Shown here piece after piece: positions 42,621-52,520 of a stretch of 64,000 nt of DNA (within the stretch, counting starts at the first letter, position 1; every line of letters begins with the position of its first letter). The DNA comes from CAVVYA01 sp963752345. GTDB taxonomy: Bacteria; Pseudomonadota; Alphaproteobacteria; SMXQ01. The stretch covers positions 62,001-126,000 of the forward strand of contig CAVVYA010000014.1 of assembly GCA_963752345.1 (NCBI GenBank), read 5' to 3'. A program made the position numbers and the translations under genes. Below the pieces are notes generated by a model that was given only the letters and a program-made list of their open reading frames with translations, did not search any database and was not told where the DNA came from.

Positions 42621-43718
42621 ATGAAGACAGCGGTTATCCTGTTCAACCTCGGCGGACCGGACAGCCTGGAGGCGGTGCGGCCGTTCCTGCGCAATCTGTT
42701 TTCCGATCCGGCGATCATCAGCCTGCCGCAGCCGTTGCGCTGGCTGGTGGCGCGGCTGATCGCGGCGCGCCGGGCGCCGGTCGCGCGCGAGATTTACGGC
42801 CGGATCGGCGGCCGCTCGCCGATCCGCGAATTGACCGAGGCCCAGGCCCGGGCGCTCGAGACGGCGCTCAACGACGCGCCGAACCGCGCCGTGGGCAATG
42901 ACGTCCGGGTCTTCGTCGCCATGCGCTACTGGCATCCGATGGCGCCGGAGACCGCGCGCCAGGTCGCCGCCTACGCGCCCGACAGCGTGATCCTGCTGCC
43001 GCTCTATCCGCAATATTCGAGCGCCACCACCGGCTCGTCGGCCGCCGACTGGCATCACGCGGCGCGCGCCGCCGGCATCACCGCGCCGACCCGCCTGCTG
43101 TGCTGCTATCCGGAGGCGCCGCTCCACGTCGCGGCCCTGGCGCGCCAACTGGCGCACGCCATCGACGAGGCCCGCGCGCGCGGCGGCCGTTTCCGAATCC
43201 TGCTGTCGGCCCACGGCCTGCCCAAAAAGGTCGTCGCCGCCGGCGATCCCTACCAATGGCAGGTCGAACGCACCGCGGCCGCGGTCATGGGCGTGGTCGA
43301 CGGCGCCAACCGGAGCCTCGATTGGACGGTCAGCTACCAGAGCCGGGTCGGGCCGCTCGAATGGATCGGCCCGGCGACCGACGCCGAGGTCGCGCGTGCC
43401 GGCGCCGACGGAGTCGGGCTCGTCGTGCTGCCGATCGCCTTCGTGTCGGAGCATTCCGAAACCCTGGTCGAGCTCGACATGGAATACCGCGAACTCGCCG
43501 AACGCTCGGGCGTGCCGTTCTACATCCGCGTGCCGGCGCTCGGCACCGATCCCGGCTTCATCGCAGCGCTCCGCGACCTGGTGCGCGACACCGCCGCGGC
43601 CCAGGCGACGATCGTCGCCGGACCGACGCTCGACGCCGAAGCGGGCCCGCGCCTTTGCCCGCGGCCTTGCACCCGCTGTCCCAACACGCTGCCCAACCGA
43701 GCTGCTGGAGTGCGCTGA
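42621..43718 (+). CDS. hemH: ferrochelatase
   Basis: Intact, 365 residues. 'KTAVILFNLGGPDSLEAVRP' opens it, 'RILLSAHGLPKKVVAAGD' has the metal-binding His, and 'AFVSEHSETLVELDMEYREL' the Glu. It inserts ferrous iron into protoporphyrin IX. The C-terminus has a cysteine cluster ('LCPRPCTRCPN') like that of ferrochelatases with an iron-sulphur centre, though an indel could also have altered the tail. The stop overlaps the hemJ start (TGATG). Confidence 0.95.
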   Translation: MKTAVILFNLGGPDSLEAVRPFLRNLFSDPAIISLPQPLRWLVARLIAARRAPVAREIYGRIGGRSPIRELTEAQARALETALNDAPNRAVGNDVRVFVAMRYWHPMAPETARQVAAYAPDSVILLPLYPQYSSATTGSSAADWHHAARAAGITAPTRLLCCYPEAPLHVAALARQLAHAIDEARARGGRFRILLSAHGLPKKVVAAGDPYQWQVERTAAAVMGVVDGANRSLDWTVSYQSRVGPLEWIGPATDAEVARAGADGVGLVVLPIAFVSEHSETLVELDMEYRELAERSGVPFYIRVPALGTDPGFIAALRDLVRDTAAAQATIVAGPTLDAEAGPRLCPRPCTRCPNTLPNRAAGVR

Positions 43719-44166
43719 TGGATTGGCTGACGCCGCTCTACCCCTGGACCAAGGCGCTCCATATCGTCGCCGTGATCGCCTGGATGGCCGGCATGCTCTA
43801 CCTGCCGCGGCTGTTCGTGTATCACTGCGGCGCGGCGCCCGGCACGCCGGCCTCCGAGATGCTCAAGGTCATGGAGCGCCGCCTGCTGCGCGCCATCATC
43901 AACCCGGCGATGATCGTCACGGTCCTGTTGGGCGTGGCTTTGCTCGCGACGCCCGGCGTCGCCGACTGGTCGCAGGGCTGGCTGCACGCCAAGCTCGCGC
44001 TTGGTCGGCGGCATGATCGCCGTGCATGGGTTGCTCGCGCGCTGGCGCAAGGATTTCGAGGCCGACCGCAACCGGCGGCCCGCGCGCTTTTATCGGATTG
44101 TTAACGAGGTTCCGACGATCCTGATGATCGCGATCGTCGATTCTGGTGGTGGTGAAGCCGTTCTGA
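43718..44166 (+). pseudogene. hemJ: protoporphyrinogen oxidase HemJ, two frameshifts
   Basis: 'LYPWTKALHIVAVIAWMAGM' and 'YLPRLFVYHCGAAPGTPASE' give the HemJ start with the haem-ligand His; 'MLKVMERRLLRAIINPAMI' follows. An extra T near 43999 and an extra G near 44139 break the frame. Restored, it continues 'AVHGLLARWRKDFEADRNRR' and 'FYRIVNEVPTILMIAIV' and ends '...VVVKPF', the standard end. About 148 residues, four helices. It performs the step before HemH, so the three hem genes cover the end of haem synthesis. Confidence 0.85.
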
Positions 44167-44417
44167 GCGCGCCGTGGCGCCCCGCCCGTCACCTGGAAAT
44201 CCCTTTGACACGGAAGGCCGTTTTCGCTAAAGGATTGAGCACCCGCCCCGGCGATCTTCATCGCCGTTCTTCCCGATACCCCTTCAAGAACAAGAACCAC
44301 CGCTGGCGGTCCGCAACTGGGTGGCGCTCCGATTCCCGTCGCTAAGAACGGGCCGGGCCAGTTCCCCGCGTGTCCGCCCGCCCCAATCCCTCCCCCGCAT
44401 CAGCCCCCGATCGATCG

Positions 44418-45675
44418 ATGAATCTCCAAGAACTCAAGAAGAAATCCCCGGCCGAGCTTCTCGCTTACGCCGAAGAACTGAAAATCGAAAACGCCTCGAG
44501 CTTGCGGCGGCAGGACATGATGTTCGCCATCCTCAAGCAGTTGGCGGAAAACGACACCGCCATCTTCGGCGACGGCGTGCTCGAGATCCTGCAGGACGGC
44601 TTCGGCTTCCTGCGCTCGCCCGAGGCCAACTATCTGCCCGGCCCCGACGACATCTACGTCAGCCCGTCCCAAGTGCGCCGCTTCAGCCTGCGCACCGGCG
44701 ATACCGTCGAGGGCCAGATCCGCTCGCCCAAGGACGGCGAGCGCTATTTCGCGCTGCTCAAGGTCAACAACATCAATTTCGCGCCGCCCGACGAGGTGCG
44801 CCACCGCATCAATTTCGACAACCTGACGCCGCTCTACCCGGACGAGCGTCTCCAGCTCGAAAGCAAGAGCGGCTCCATCAAGGACGTCACCACCCGCGTC
44901 ATCGACCTGATCGCGCCGCTCGGCAAGGGCCAGCGCGCCCTGATCGTGGCGCCGCCGCGCACCGGCAAGACCGTGATGCTGCAGAATCATCGCGCACGCC
45001 ATCGCCGAGAATCATCCCGAGGTCTATCTCATCGTTCTGCTGATCGACGAGCGGCCCGAGGAAGTGACCGACATGTCGCGCTCGGTGAAGGGCGAGGTCG
45101 TCAGCTCGACCTTCGACGAGCCGGCGACGCGCCACGTCCAGGTCACCGAGATGGTGCTGGAGAAGGCCAAGCGCCTCGTCGAGCACAAGCGCGACGTGGT
45201 CATCCTGCTCGATTCGATCACCCGCCTGGCGCGCGCCTACAACACCGTCGTGCCGTCGTCGGGCAAGGTGCTGACCGGCGGTGTCGACGCCAACGCCCTG
45301 CAGCGCCCCAAGCGCTTCTTCGGCGCGGCGCGCAACATCGAGGAGGGCGGCTCGCTCACCATCATCGCCACCGCGCTGATCGATACCGGCTCGCGCATGG
45401 ACGAAGTGATCTTCGAAGAGTTCAAGGGCACCGGCAACTCGGAAATCATCCTCGACCGCAAGCTGTCGGACAAGCGCACCTTCCCGTCGATCGACATCAC
45501 CAAGTCGGGCACGCGCAAGGAAGAGCTGCTGGTCGACAAGGGCACGCTCGCCAAGATGTGGGTGCTGCGCCGCATCCTCATGCCGATGGGCGTGGTCGAC
45601 GCGATGGAGTTCCTGCTCGGCAAGCTCAAGGAAACCAAGACCAACACCAACTTCTTCGACTCGATGAACACCTGA
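44418..45675 (+). pseudogene. rho: transcription termination factor Rho, one frameshift
   Basis: Start 'MNLQELKKKSPAELLAYAEE' at 44418. The RNA-binding cold-shock domain is 'ILQDGFGFLRSPEANYLPG', and Walker A 'LIVAPPRTGKTVMLQN'. One extra C near 44986 breaks the frame; the rest continues 'IAENHPEVYLIVLLIDERPE' and 'VTDMSRSVKGEVVSSTFDEP', through the Q and R loops, to 'KTNTNFFDSMNT'. Restored length is about 419 residues, as usual. Rho is essential in most proteobacteria, so an error is likely. The 250-bp leader before it shows nothing named. Confidence 0.93.
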
Positions 45676-45713
45676 GGCGCCGCGCCAGGCGGCGAGCCCG
45701 CCTCGAGCTTCAG

Positions 45714-45745
45714 AAAAAAGCCCGGACATCGTTCCGGGCTTTTTG
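45714..45745 (+). terminator. rho-independent terminator after rho
   Basis: AAAAAAGCCCGGA and TCCGGGCTTTTT form a strong stem with a T run, 40 bases after the rho stop. Confidence 0.9.
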
Positions 45746-45862
45746 CGTTCCATGCCGCCGCGACAACGAGCCGAATGCGGGCGGATTGCCGCCGAAGGGC
45801 GTCGCGGGCTAAAGTCCGGCGGGACGGATCTTCAGCATCCGGTACTCGGGGGCGGGCCGACA

Positions 45863-46756
45863 ATGCACAGCCGTTGGGTTCAGAGGGCGCTCGCTGTTGC
45901 GGGCGTCTGGATATGTGCGCTTGGCTCCCCAGCCATGGCGGACGACCAACGCAAAGCCGGCCCGATCGGCACGCCGGAGGGCCGCGATCGGATGCAACGG
46001 CATTGGGTGCCTGTCTCCATCGATAGGCAGCCCAGCGGCGAATTCGTTCTCATGCGGATCTGCCGGCCTGAGCACAGACACAGCCGTGGGCGTCGCCATC
46101 GTCAACCACGGCTCACCGGAAAACTCGGCGAGTCGTCCGTCCATGAAGCTGATCGAATGCTCGACGGGTGTGGCCCGGTATTTTCTCGGCAAGCAGCTCA
46201 TCGTTGCCTTTCCGCTGCGGCGCGGCTACGGGGAAACCGGCGGAACCTGGGCCGAGAGTTACGGGTCCTGCAACAGGCCGAATTTCGTTCCCGCCGGTCT
46301 TGCGACGGCGGCCGACATCGGTTCCGTGGTCGACTATGTGCGCGCGACTGCCTTACGTCCGCGGCGACCGCGTCATGGTATTCGGTCAATCGGCCGGCGG
46401 CTGGGGGACGATCGCCTACGCGAGCCTCAACCCGGACCGAATTCTCGGGCTTCGTCAATTTCTCCGGCGGGCGGGGCGCCAATTGCCAGACGGAGCGGCT
46501 GATCGATGCGGCCGGCGTCTATGGCAAGACGGCGCGCCAGCCGATGCTGTGGCTCTATACGGAGAACGACGCGCTGTTCAATCCGCGGTTATCGGGCGCC
46601 ATGCACGAAGCGTTCATCAAGTCCGGAGGACAGGCAACCTATCGCTTGCTGCCGGCTTGGGGGAAAAACGGCCACGGACTTTTCTTCGGCAACAACGGAT
46701 CGAAAGTCTGGGCCCCGATCTTCGACGACTATATCAAGAGCATCATGCCGCCGTGA
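45863..46756 (+). pseudogene. secreted alpha/beta hydrolase, several frameshifts
   Basis: A signal peptide ('ALAVAGVWICALGSPAMA') at the ATG at 45863 is followed by pieces in three frames: 'AIVNHGSP', 'FLGKQLIVAFPLRRGYGETG', the nucleophile elbow 'VMVFGQSAGGWGTIAYASL' (G-x-S-x-G), 'FVNFSGGRGANCQTERLID', 'MLWLYTENDALFNPRLSGAM' and 'PAWGKNGHGLFFG' with the last His. Restored length is about 295 residues. This is a periplasmic or secreted serine hydrolase of the dienelactone-hydrolase or peptidase type; the substrate is unknown. At least four indels are needed. Confidence 0.7.
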
Positions 46757-46946
46757 CGCCCCATTTTAATACTCTTCGGCGTTTGCGCTATTCGCTTTAT
46801 GGGATAGCGATATCCAGACACTACTCCCCGACCCCCACCCCGCCCTGTCGCGGAATGCGCCGGCTTGATTCGCGACGGCCGCCGTGTCAGCCTTCGCGCG
46901 TAAGCGCCCGCAGTGGCGCGGGACGGCACAGGCAGGGAGAGGCGAC

Positions 46947-47981
46947 ATGACGGGACGGGTGCGACTCGCGGCGGGGCTGGCGTGCGCCGCCGGGCTGATG
47001 ATCTCGGCGGCGGCCAGCGGCCAATCGGTCGAGGAGTTCTACAAGGGCAAGCAGTTGCGCCTGGTGATCGGCTCGCCGACGGGCGATTCCAACGACATCT
47101 GGGGCCGCCTCATCCTGCGCCACATGACGGGCCATATGCCCGGCAATCCGACCGGCGTGCCACAGAACATGCCGGGCGGCGGCACGCTGATCTCGGCCAA
47201 TTACCTCTACAACATCGCGCCCAAGGACGGCTCCCACATCGGCGTCTTCTCGCGCAACATTCCGACCCAGGCGATTCTCAAGCGGCCGAACGCCAATTTC
47301 GACCCGCTCAAGTTCGGTTGGCTCGGCAGCCCCGAGCTGGTCAACCGGGTATGCGCCGCATGGCACGAGGCGCCGGTCAAATCGGCCGAGGAGCTGTTCG
47401 CCAAGGAGCTCATCGTCGGCGGGACGGGCGCCGGCACCGCGCCGACCTTCATGCCGACCGTCTACAACAAAGTGCTCGGCATGAAATTCAAGGTGGTGGA
47501 AGGCTACAAGGGCGCCGCCGACGTGTTCATCGCCATGGAGCGCCGCGAGGTCGAGGGCATCTGTCTCTCGTTCAGCCAGCTCAAGGGGCCGCGCGCCGAA
47601 TGGCTCGCCCAGGGCAAGATCCGCGTGCTGTTCAATACCGAGACGACGCGGCTCACCGACTATCCCAACGTGCCGACGATCTATGATTTCGTGAAGACCG
47701 AGGAGCAACGCCAGACGCTCGCCTTCCTCAACTCGGCGATCGAATTCGGGCGGCCCTTCACCGCGCCGCCCGATGTGCCGGCCGACCGGCTGGCCGCCCT
47801 GCGCAAGGCCTTCGCCGACACCATGAAGGACGCCGCTTTCCTGGAAGAGGCGAAGAAGCTGAAGTACGACGTCACCTACACGTCGGGCGACCACATGCTG
47901 GCCTTGCTCAAGAGGCTCTACGCCACACCGCGCGACGTGCTCGACCGCGCCGCCGAAATGATGCCGGCCAGCGGGGAGTGA
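46947..47981 (+). CDS. Bug/TctC-type substrate-binding protein
   Basis: Intact, 344 residues from the ATG at 46947 after AGGGAG. The signal peptide ends near 'SAAASGQS'. 'EEFYKGKQLRLVIGSPTGD', 'VPQNMPGGGTLISANYLYN' and 'GYKGAADVFIAMERREVEG' follow the periplasmic binding-protein fold of tripartite tricarboxylate transporters. No TctA/TctB membrane genes lie nearby, which is common for these orphan receptors. The ligand is probably a carboxylate. Confidence 0.85.
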   Translation: MTGRVRLAAGLACAAGLMISAAASGQSVEEFYKGKQLRLVIGSPTGDSNDIWGRLILRHMTGHMPGNPTGVPQNMPGGGTLISANYLYNIAPKDGSHIGVFSRNIPTQAILKRPNANFDPLKFGWLGSPELVNRVCAAWHEAPVKSAEELFAKELIVGGTGAGTAPTFMPTVYNKVLGMKFKVVEGYKGAADVFIAMERREVEGICLSFSQLKGPRAEWLAQGKIRVLFNTETTRLTDYPNVPTIYDFVKTEEQRQTLAFLNSAIEFGRPFTAPPDVPADRLAALRKAFADTMKDAAFLEEAKKLKYDVTYTSGDHMLALLKRLYATPRDVLDRAAEMMPASGE

Positions 47982-48010
47982 CGCGGGTCAGACACGGCTC
48001 CGTAAGCGAG

Positions 48011-48036
48011 AAGCCCGACGTAGCTCCGGGGTTTTT
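48011..48036. terminator. weak terminator-like hairpin
   Basis: CCCG and CGGG arms around a 9-base loop with AAG/GTT extension and a TTTTT run, between two convergent genes. The stem is short. Confidence 0.4.
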
Positions 48037-48072
48037 GTTTCTGCCGATTTGGCGTGGTGTTCTCTATTCCGC

Positions 48073-49047
48073 CTACAGCAAGATCACCGTGCTTCCCGTG
48101 GTCTTGCGCGCTTCGAGGTCGCGGTGGGCCTGCTGGATGTCGGCGAGCTTGTAGGTCTGGCGCACCTCGATCTTGACGATGTTGTTCATCACCTTGTCGA
48201 ACAGCTCCTCGGCCGCGGCGAGCAGGTCGGCGCGCTTGGCGACGTAGGTCGCCAGCGTCGGACGGGTGACGAACAGCGAGCCCTTGGATGCCAGGATGCC
48301 GAGATCGACCGGCGGCACCTTGCCCGAGGACTGGCCGAACAGCGCCATGAGGCCGAGCGGACGCAGGCATTCGAGCGAGCGGTCGAAGGTATCCTTGCCG
48401 ACCGAATCGTAGACCACCGGCACGCCTTCGTGCTTCGTCAGCTCCTTGGTGCGGCGGACGAAATCCTCGCGCGTGTAGACCACCGGATGATTGCAGCCGT
48501 GGGCATGGGCGAGCGCCGCCTTGTCGTCGTTGCCGACCGTGCCGATCACGGTGGCGCCGAGATGGCGTGCCCACTGGCACAGGATGAGCCCGACGCCGCC
48601 GGCGGCGGCCTGCACCAGGATGGTATCGTCCTTCTGCACCTTGTAAGTGCGGCGCAGCAGGTAGTGCGCGGTGAGGCCCTTGAGCATCATGCCGGCCGCC
48701 TGCGGGTCGCTGATGCGGTCGGGGATCTTGACCAGGCGATCGGCCTGGATCAGCCGCACCTCCGCATAGGCGCCGAGCACGCCGGCATAGGCCACCCGGT
48801 CGCCGACGCGGAAGTCGCCGACGCCCTCGCCGAGCGCATCCACCACGCCCGCCGCCTCGACGCCGAGGGTCGCCGGCATGGTCGGCACCGGATAGAGACC
48901 CGTGCGGTAGTAGACGTCGATGAAGTTGAGCCCGATGGCGGTCTGGCGCAGGCGGACCTGGCCGGCGCCGGGCGAGCCGACATCGACCTCCTCGATGCGC
49001 ATGGCTTCGGGACCGCCGAAGTTGTGGATGCGGACGGCTTTGGACAT
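48073..49047 (-). CDS. NADPH:quinone oxidoreductase
   Basis: Intact, 324 residues from the ATG at 49047 ('MSKAVRIHNFGGPEAMRIEE'). It is a zinc-free medium-chain reductase: 'RTGLYPVPTMPATLGVEAAG', 'LGEGVGDFRVGDRVAY', and the cofactor loop 'ILVQAAAGGVGLILCQWA'. It reduces quinones with NADPH. The apparent 696-residue ORF to 50163 is a chance read-through of other frames. The next gene upstream is a dienelactone hydrolase, 32 bp away. Confidence 0.93.
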   Translation of the reverse strand: MSKAVRIHNFGGPEAMRIEEVDVGSPGAGQVRLRQTAIGLNFIDVYYRTGLYPVPTMPATLGVEAAGVVDALGEGVGDFRVGDRVAYAGVLGAYAEVRLIQADRLVKIPDRISDPQAAGMMLKGLTAHYLLRRTYKVQKDDTILVQAAAGGVGLILCQWARHLGATVIGTVGNDDKAALAHAHGCNHPVVYTREDFVRRTKELTKHEGVPVVYDSVGKDTFDRSLECLRPLGLMALFGQSSGKVPPVDLGILASKGSLFVTRPTLATYVAKRADLLAAAEELFDKVMNNIVKIEVRQTYKLADIQQAHRDLEARKTTGSTVILL

Positions 49048-49079
49048 GACGCGGACTTTCTTCTTTTGACTTGGCGAAC

Positions 49080-49775
49080 TCAGCCGAGATGTTTCTTGAG
49101 GAACTCGGCGGTGCGCTTGTTGGCGAGCTCGGCGGCTTCCTTGTTGTAGGTCTGGCCGCCGGTGCGGGCGAAGGCGTGATCGACGCCCGGGTAGGTGTAG
49201 ATGGTCACCAGCGGATTGCCCGCCAAGGCCTGCTTGATCTTCTCCTGCTCTTCCTTGGGCACGAACTTGTCGTTCTCGGCGATATGCATCAGCAGCGGCT
49301 TCTTGATGTTGTTCGCCATCTCGAGCATGCCGGCGATGCCGATGCCGTAATAGCTCACCGAGGCATCGACGTCGGAATTGCACGCCATGACATAGGCGAG
49401 CGAGCCGCCGAGGCAGTAGCCGACGCAGCCGACCTTGCCGCTGCAATCCTTGTCCTTGCGGATCGCATCGACGGTCGCCATCAGGTCGGCGACGCCCTTC
49501 TGCTGATCGAAGCCCTGATAGAGGCTGAAGGCCTTCTGCCACTCGGCCTCGCTCTGGTCGGTGATCTGGATGCCGGGCTCCTGGCGCCAGAACAGGTCGG
49601 GGCAGACCACCACATAGCCCTGCTTGGCATAGTCGTCGGCGATCTGGCGCATCACCTTGTTGACGCCGAAGATCTCCTGGATCAGCAGGAGTCCGGGCGC
49701 CGGTGTCTTGGCGGGCTTGGCCTTGTAGCCGGTGAAGCTGCCGCCGTCTTTCGCGGTGATGGTGATGTCGGTCAT
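49080..49775 (-). CDS. dienelactone hydrolase family protein
   Basis: Intact, 231 residues. The nucleophile is Cys in 'KVGCVGYCLGGSLAYVMACN', the acid lies in 'LLMHIAENDKFVPKEEQEKI', and the His in 'YTYPGVDHAFARTG'. It belongs to the cytoplasmic dienelactone hydrolases; in this setting a general detoxifying hydrolase is likely. It lies between ogt and the quinone reductase on the same strand. Confidence 0.92.
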   Translation of the reverse strand: MTDITITAKDGGSFTGYKAKPAKTPAPGLLLIQEIFGVNKVMRQIADDYAKQGYVVVCPDLFWRQEPGIQITDQSEAEWQKAFSLYQGFDQQKGVADLMATVDAIRKDKDCSGKVGCVGYCLGGSLAYVMACNSDVDASVSYYGIGIAGMLEMANNIKKPLLMHIAENDKFVPKEEQEKIKQALAGNPLVTIYTYPGVDHAFARTGGQTYNKEAAELANKRTAEFLKKHLG

Positions 49776-49805
49776 GGTTTTCTCCCTTCCGTTCGCGTTT
49801 TTTAC

Positions 49806-50321
49806 TTAGGCCGAAATGCGGAACCCGGGTGTCAGCGCACCTTCGAGTTCGAGCAGGAACTGCTTGGTGTTGATGCCGCCGGCGCCGGAATAGCCGGTGA
49901 GCGCGCCGCTGCCGCCGATCACCCGGTGGCAGGGCAGCATGATGGCGATGGGATTGCGCCCGCAGGCGCCGCCCACGGCGCGCGGCGCGCTGCCGATCGC
50001 GTGCGCCAGGTCGCCGTAGGTCATGGTCTTGCCGTAGGGGATCTTCGCCATGCGGCGCCAGACGCGTTGCTGGAATGTCGCTGCCCTCGGGCGCCAGCGG
50101 CAGATCGAAGTCGCGGCGCTGACCGGCGAAATATTCCGCGAGCTGGTCGGCGGCGCGGCGCAACAGCGGTGTGGAGGCCGTCGGGCGCCCGGCAGCTTGT
50201 CCGTGGGGCGTCCGTCCATCATGTGCCAGTCGAGCGCCACGATGGCGCCGTCCCGTTCGGCCACGGCGATCGAGCCGAGCGGCGTGTTGACGGTGACGCG
50301 GTGCGGGTGATCGTCAGTCAT
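49806..50321 (-). pseudogene. ogt: methylated-DNA-protein cysteine methyltransferase, two compensating indels
   Basis: 'TVNTPLGSIAVAERDGAIVA' starts it and 'KIPYGKTMTYGDLAHAIGSA' with the active site 'GRNPIAIMLPCHRVIGGSG' ends it in the same frame. Between a lost C near 50190 and an extra A near 50082 the middle reads in another frame ('RRAADQLAEYFAGQRRDFDL'), which is the correct family sequence. It removes methyl groups from O6-methylguanine. The ATG overlaps the stop of the YyaL-type gene (ATGA). Confidence 0.9.
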
Positions 50322-52389
50322 TGGCGGCCCCCGTTGATTCGACGCGAATCCGTCAAGACACTGGTCAACTGACTGGCGTCCGTGATCGGCAGGGAACAGC
50401 TCGTGCCGATACAGACATAAGCGCTGGCTTTGCCGGCGACCACATTCTTGCCGAAAGCCGGATGGCTTTGCGGCAGAGCGTCGCGCGGGCCGGTCACCAT
50501 GAGGACACGGTCCGGCAGGGACACACCATAAACGGCCTCGAACAGCGGCGCCATGGCCGGATCGTCCGTCCTCGCCGACGAGCACGACCTGCACCGCGTG
50601 CTGCAGCAGCAGGTTGTTGTTGAGCAGGGTCGGCAGCGGGAAAAAATTGCGCGCGATCTCGCCGGCGAAGGCGGAGATCGAGCGCCTCGGCGCGGGCGCG
50701 ATAGGCGTCCTTGCCGGTGACATAGAACAGCCGCGCCAGCACGCCGGCCATGACGCCGTTGCCCGACGGCGTCGCATTGTCGTGGGCGTTGCGCGTGCGC
50801 ACGATGAGGCCCTCGGCGTCGTCGGCCGTGAAGAAATAGCCGCCGTTCTCCGGCGTCCCAGAAATGCGCGTCGAGCGCGCCCACCCAGGCCTCGGCATGG
50901 TCGAGATAGCTCGCCTCGCCGGTGATCTCGTGCAGCATGAGGGCGGCGCGCGCCATCTGGGCATAGTCGTCGAGCATGCCGGTGCCGCGCTTCGTTGCCG
51001 GCGCGCAGGCTGTGCACCAGACGCCCACTGTCCCTGTCGTCGTCGCTCATGTTTTCGCGCGACGAAATCGAACGCGCGCATCGCCGCTGCGACCCAGTCC
51101 TCGCGCTCGAACACCGCGCCCGCGTTGGCCATGGCGGCGATCATCAAGCCGTTCCAGTCGGCCAGCACCTTGTCGTCCCAGCCCGGGCGCACGCGCTTGT
51201 CGCGCGCGGCGAGCAGCTTGCGCCGCGCGTCCGCGAGCCGCGTTTCGGTCGCCTCGTCCGGCCATTGCGGGCGATGGGTGCGGTTGAGAATGGTATGGCC
51301 TTCCCAATTGCCGCCCGGCCGCACGTCGTAATAGCCCTTGAACACGCGAGGCCTCGTCCGGGCCGAGCACGGCGTCGATCTCGGCTTCGCTCCAGACATA
51401 GAATTTTCCCTCGACGCCTTCGCTGTCCGCATCGAGCGTCGCGGCGAACCCGCCGCCCCATCGCTCGGGCGATCATCTCGCGCAGCACCCAGCCGATGGT
51501 TTCGGCGATGCGCGCGGCGTAGAGCGGCGAGCGCGTCTCCTGCCAGACCAGCGTCAGGATGTCGATCATCTGCGCATTGTCGTAGAGCATCTTTTCGAAA
51601 TGCGGCACGAGCCAATACTGGTCGGTGGAGTAGCGCGCGAAGCCGCCGCCGAGATGATCGTAGATGCCGCCCTGGCTCATCTTGTCGAGGCTGAGCGTGA
51701 CGATGTCGCGGAATTGCGTGTTGCCGGTGCGCAGGAAAGCGCGCCACATCAGCTCGTAGTGGCTGGCGTGGGGAAACTTCGGCGCGGTGCCGAGGCCGCC
51801 GTGCACCGCATCGAACTGCTGCAGCATATGGTCGGCGATGCGATCGACCAGGGTCGCCGGAATCAGCGCGCCCTTTTGCGAATCCCCGAGCTTGCCGAGC
51901 GCCTCGCGCAGGTTGGCGACGTTCTGCGCCACCGCGTCGGGCTGGTTGTGATAGACCTCGGAGACTTTCGCCAGGATGTCGCGGAAGGCGGGGCGGCCGT
52001 AGCGCGGCTCGGGCGGAAAATAGGTGCCGCCCCAGAACGGCTCGCCGTCCGGGCGTGAGGAACATGGTGAGCGGCCAGCCGCCTTGTTCGCCGATCAGCG
52101 CCAGCGCCGATTGATAGATCGTGTCGATGTCGGGCCGTTCCTCGCGGTCGACCTTGATCGGCACGAAGAGATCGTTCATCACCTGCGCGGTCTGCGGATC
52201 CTCGAAGCTTTCGTGCGCCATGACATGGCACCAGTGGCAGGCCGCGTAGCCGACCGAGAGCAGGATCGGCTTTTTGAAACGCTTGGCCTCGGCGAGCGCC
52301 TCGGGGCTCCAGGCCCGCCAATGCACGGGGTTATCCTTGTGCTGCAACAGATAGGGGCTGGTTTCCTGGGCCAGGAGATTGGCGGACAT
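50318..52389 (-). pseudogene. thioredoxin-domain protein of the YyaL / DUF255 family, many frameshifts
   Basis: The start 'MSANLLAQETSPYLLQHKDN' and 'SVGYAACHWCHVMAHESFED' (C-x-x-C) identify a YyaL-type protein: an N-terminal thioredoxin domain and a large (alpha/alpha)6 glycosidase-like barrel. Later pieces, in several frames, include 'FAKGRADSGDPG'-region shifts, 'DAVHGGLGTAPKFPHASHYE', 'MSQGGIYDHLGGGFARYSTD' and the end 'YVCIGTSCSLPITD'. Restored length is about 690 residues. The function is unsettled. At least six indels are needed, the densest set in the window. Confidence 0.85.
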
Positions 52390-52520
52390 GCGCGGATCCA
52401 ATCGAAAGCGAAGATGAGACGAGAAAGCGGAAGGCGAGCCGTTGCGGTCGCGCCGGCAATTCCCTAGTTTGGCGCGTCCGCTGGTGAGAACAACCCTCTT
52501 TCAACGAACGGCACGGCGGA

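Noticed and set aside
48073..50163. 696-residue protein joining quinone reductase to upstream sequence
   Set aside because: The upstream part is antisense-like sequence and out-of-frame ogt and hydrolase codons.
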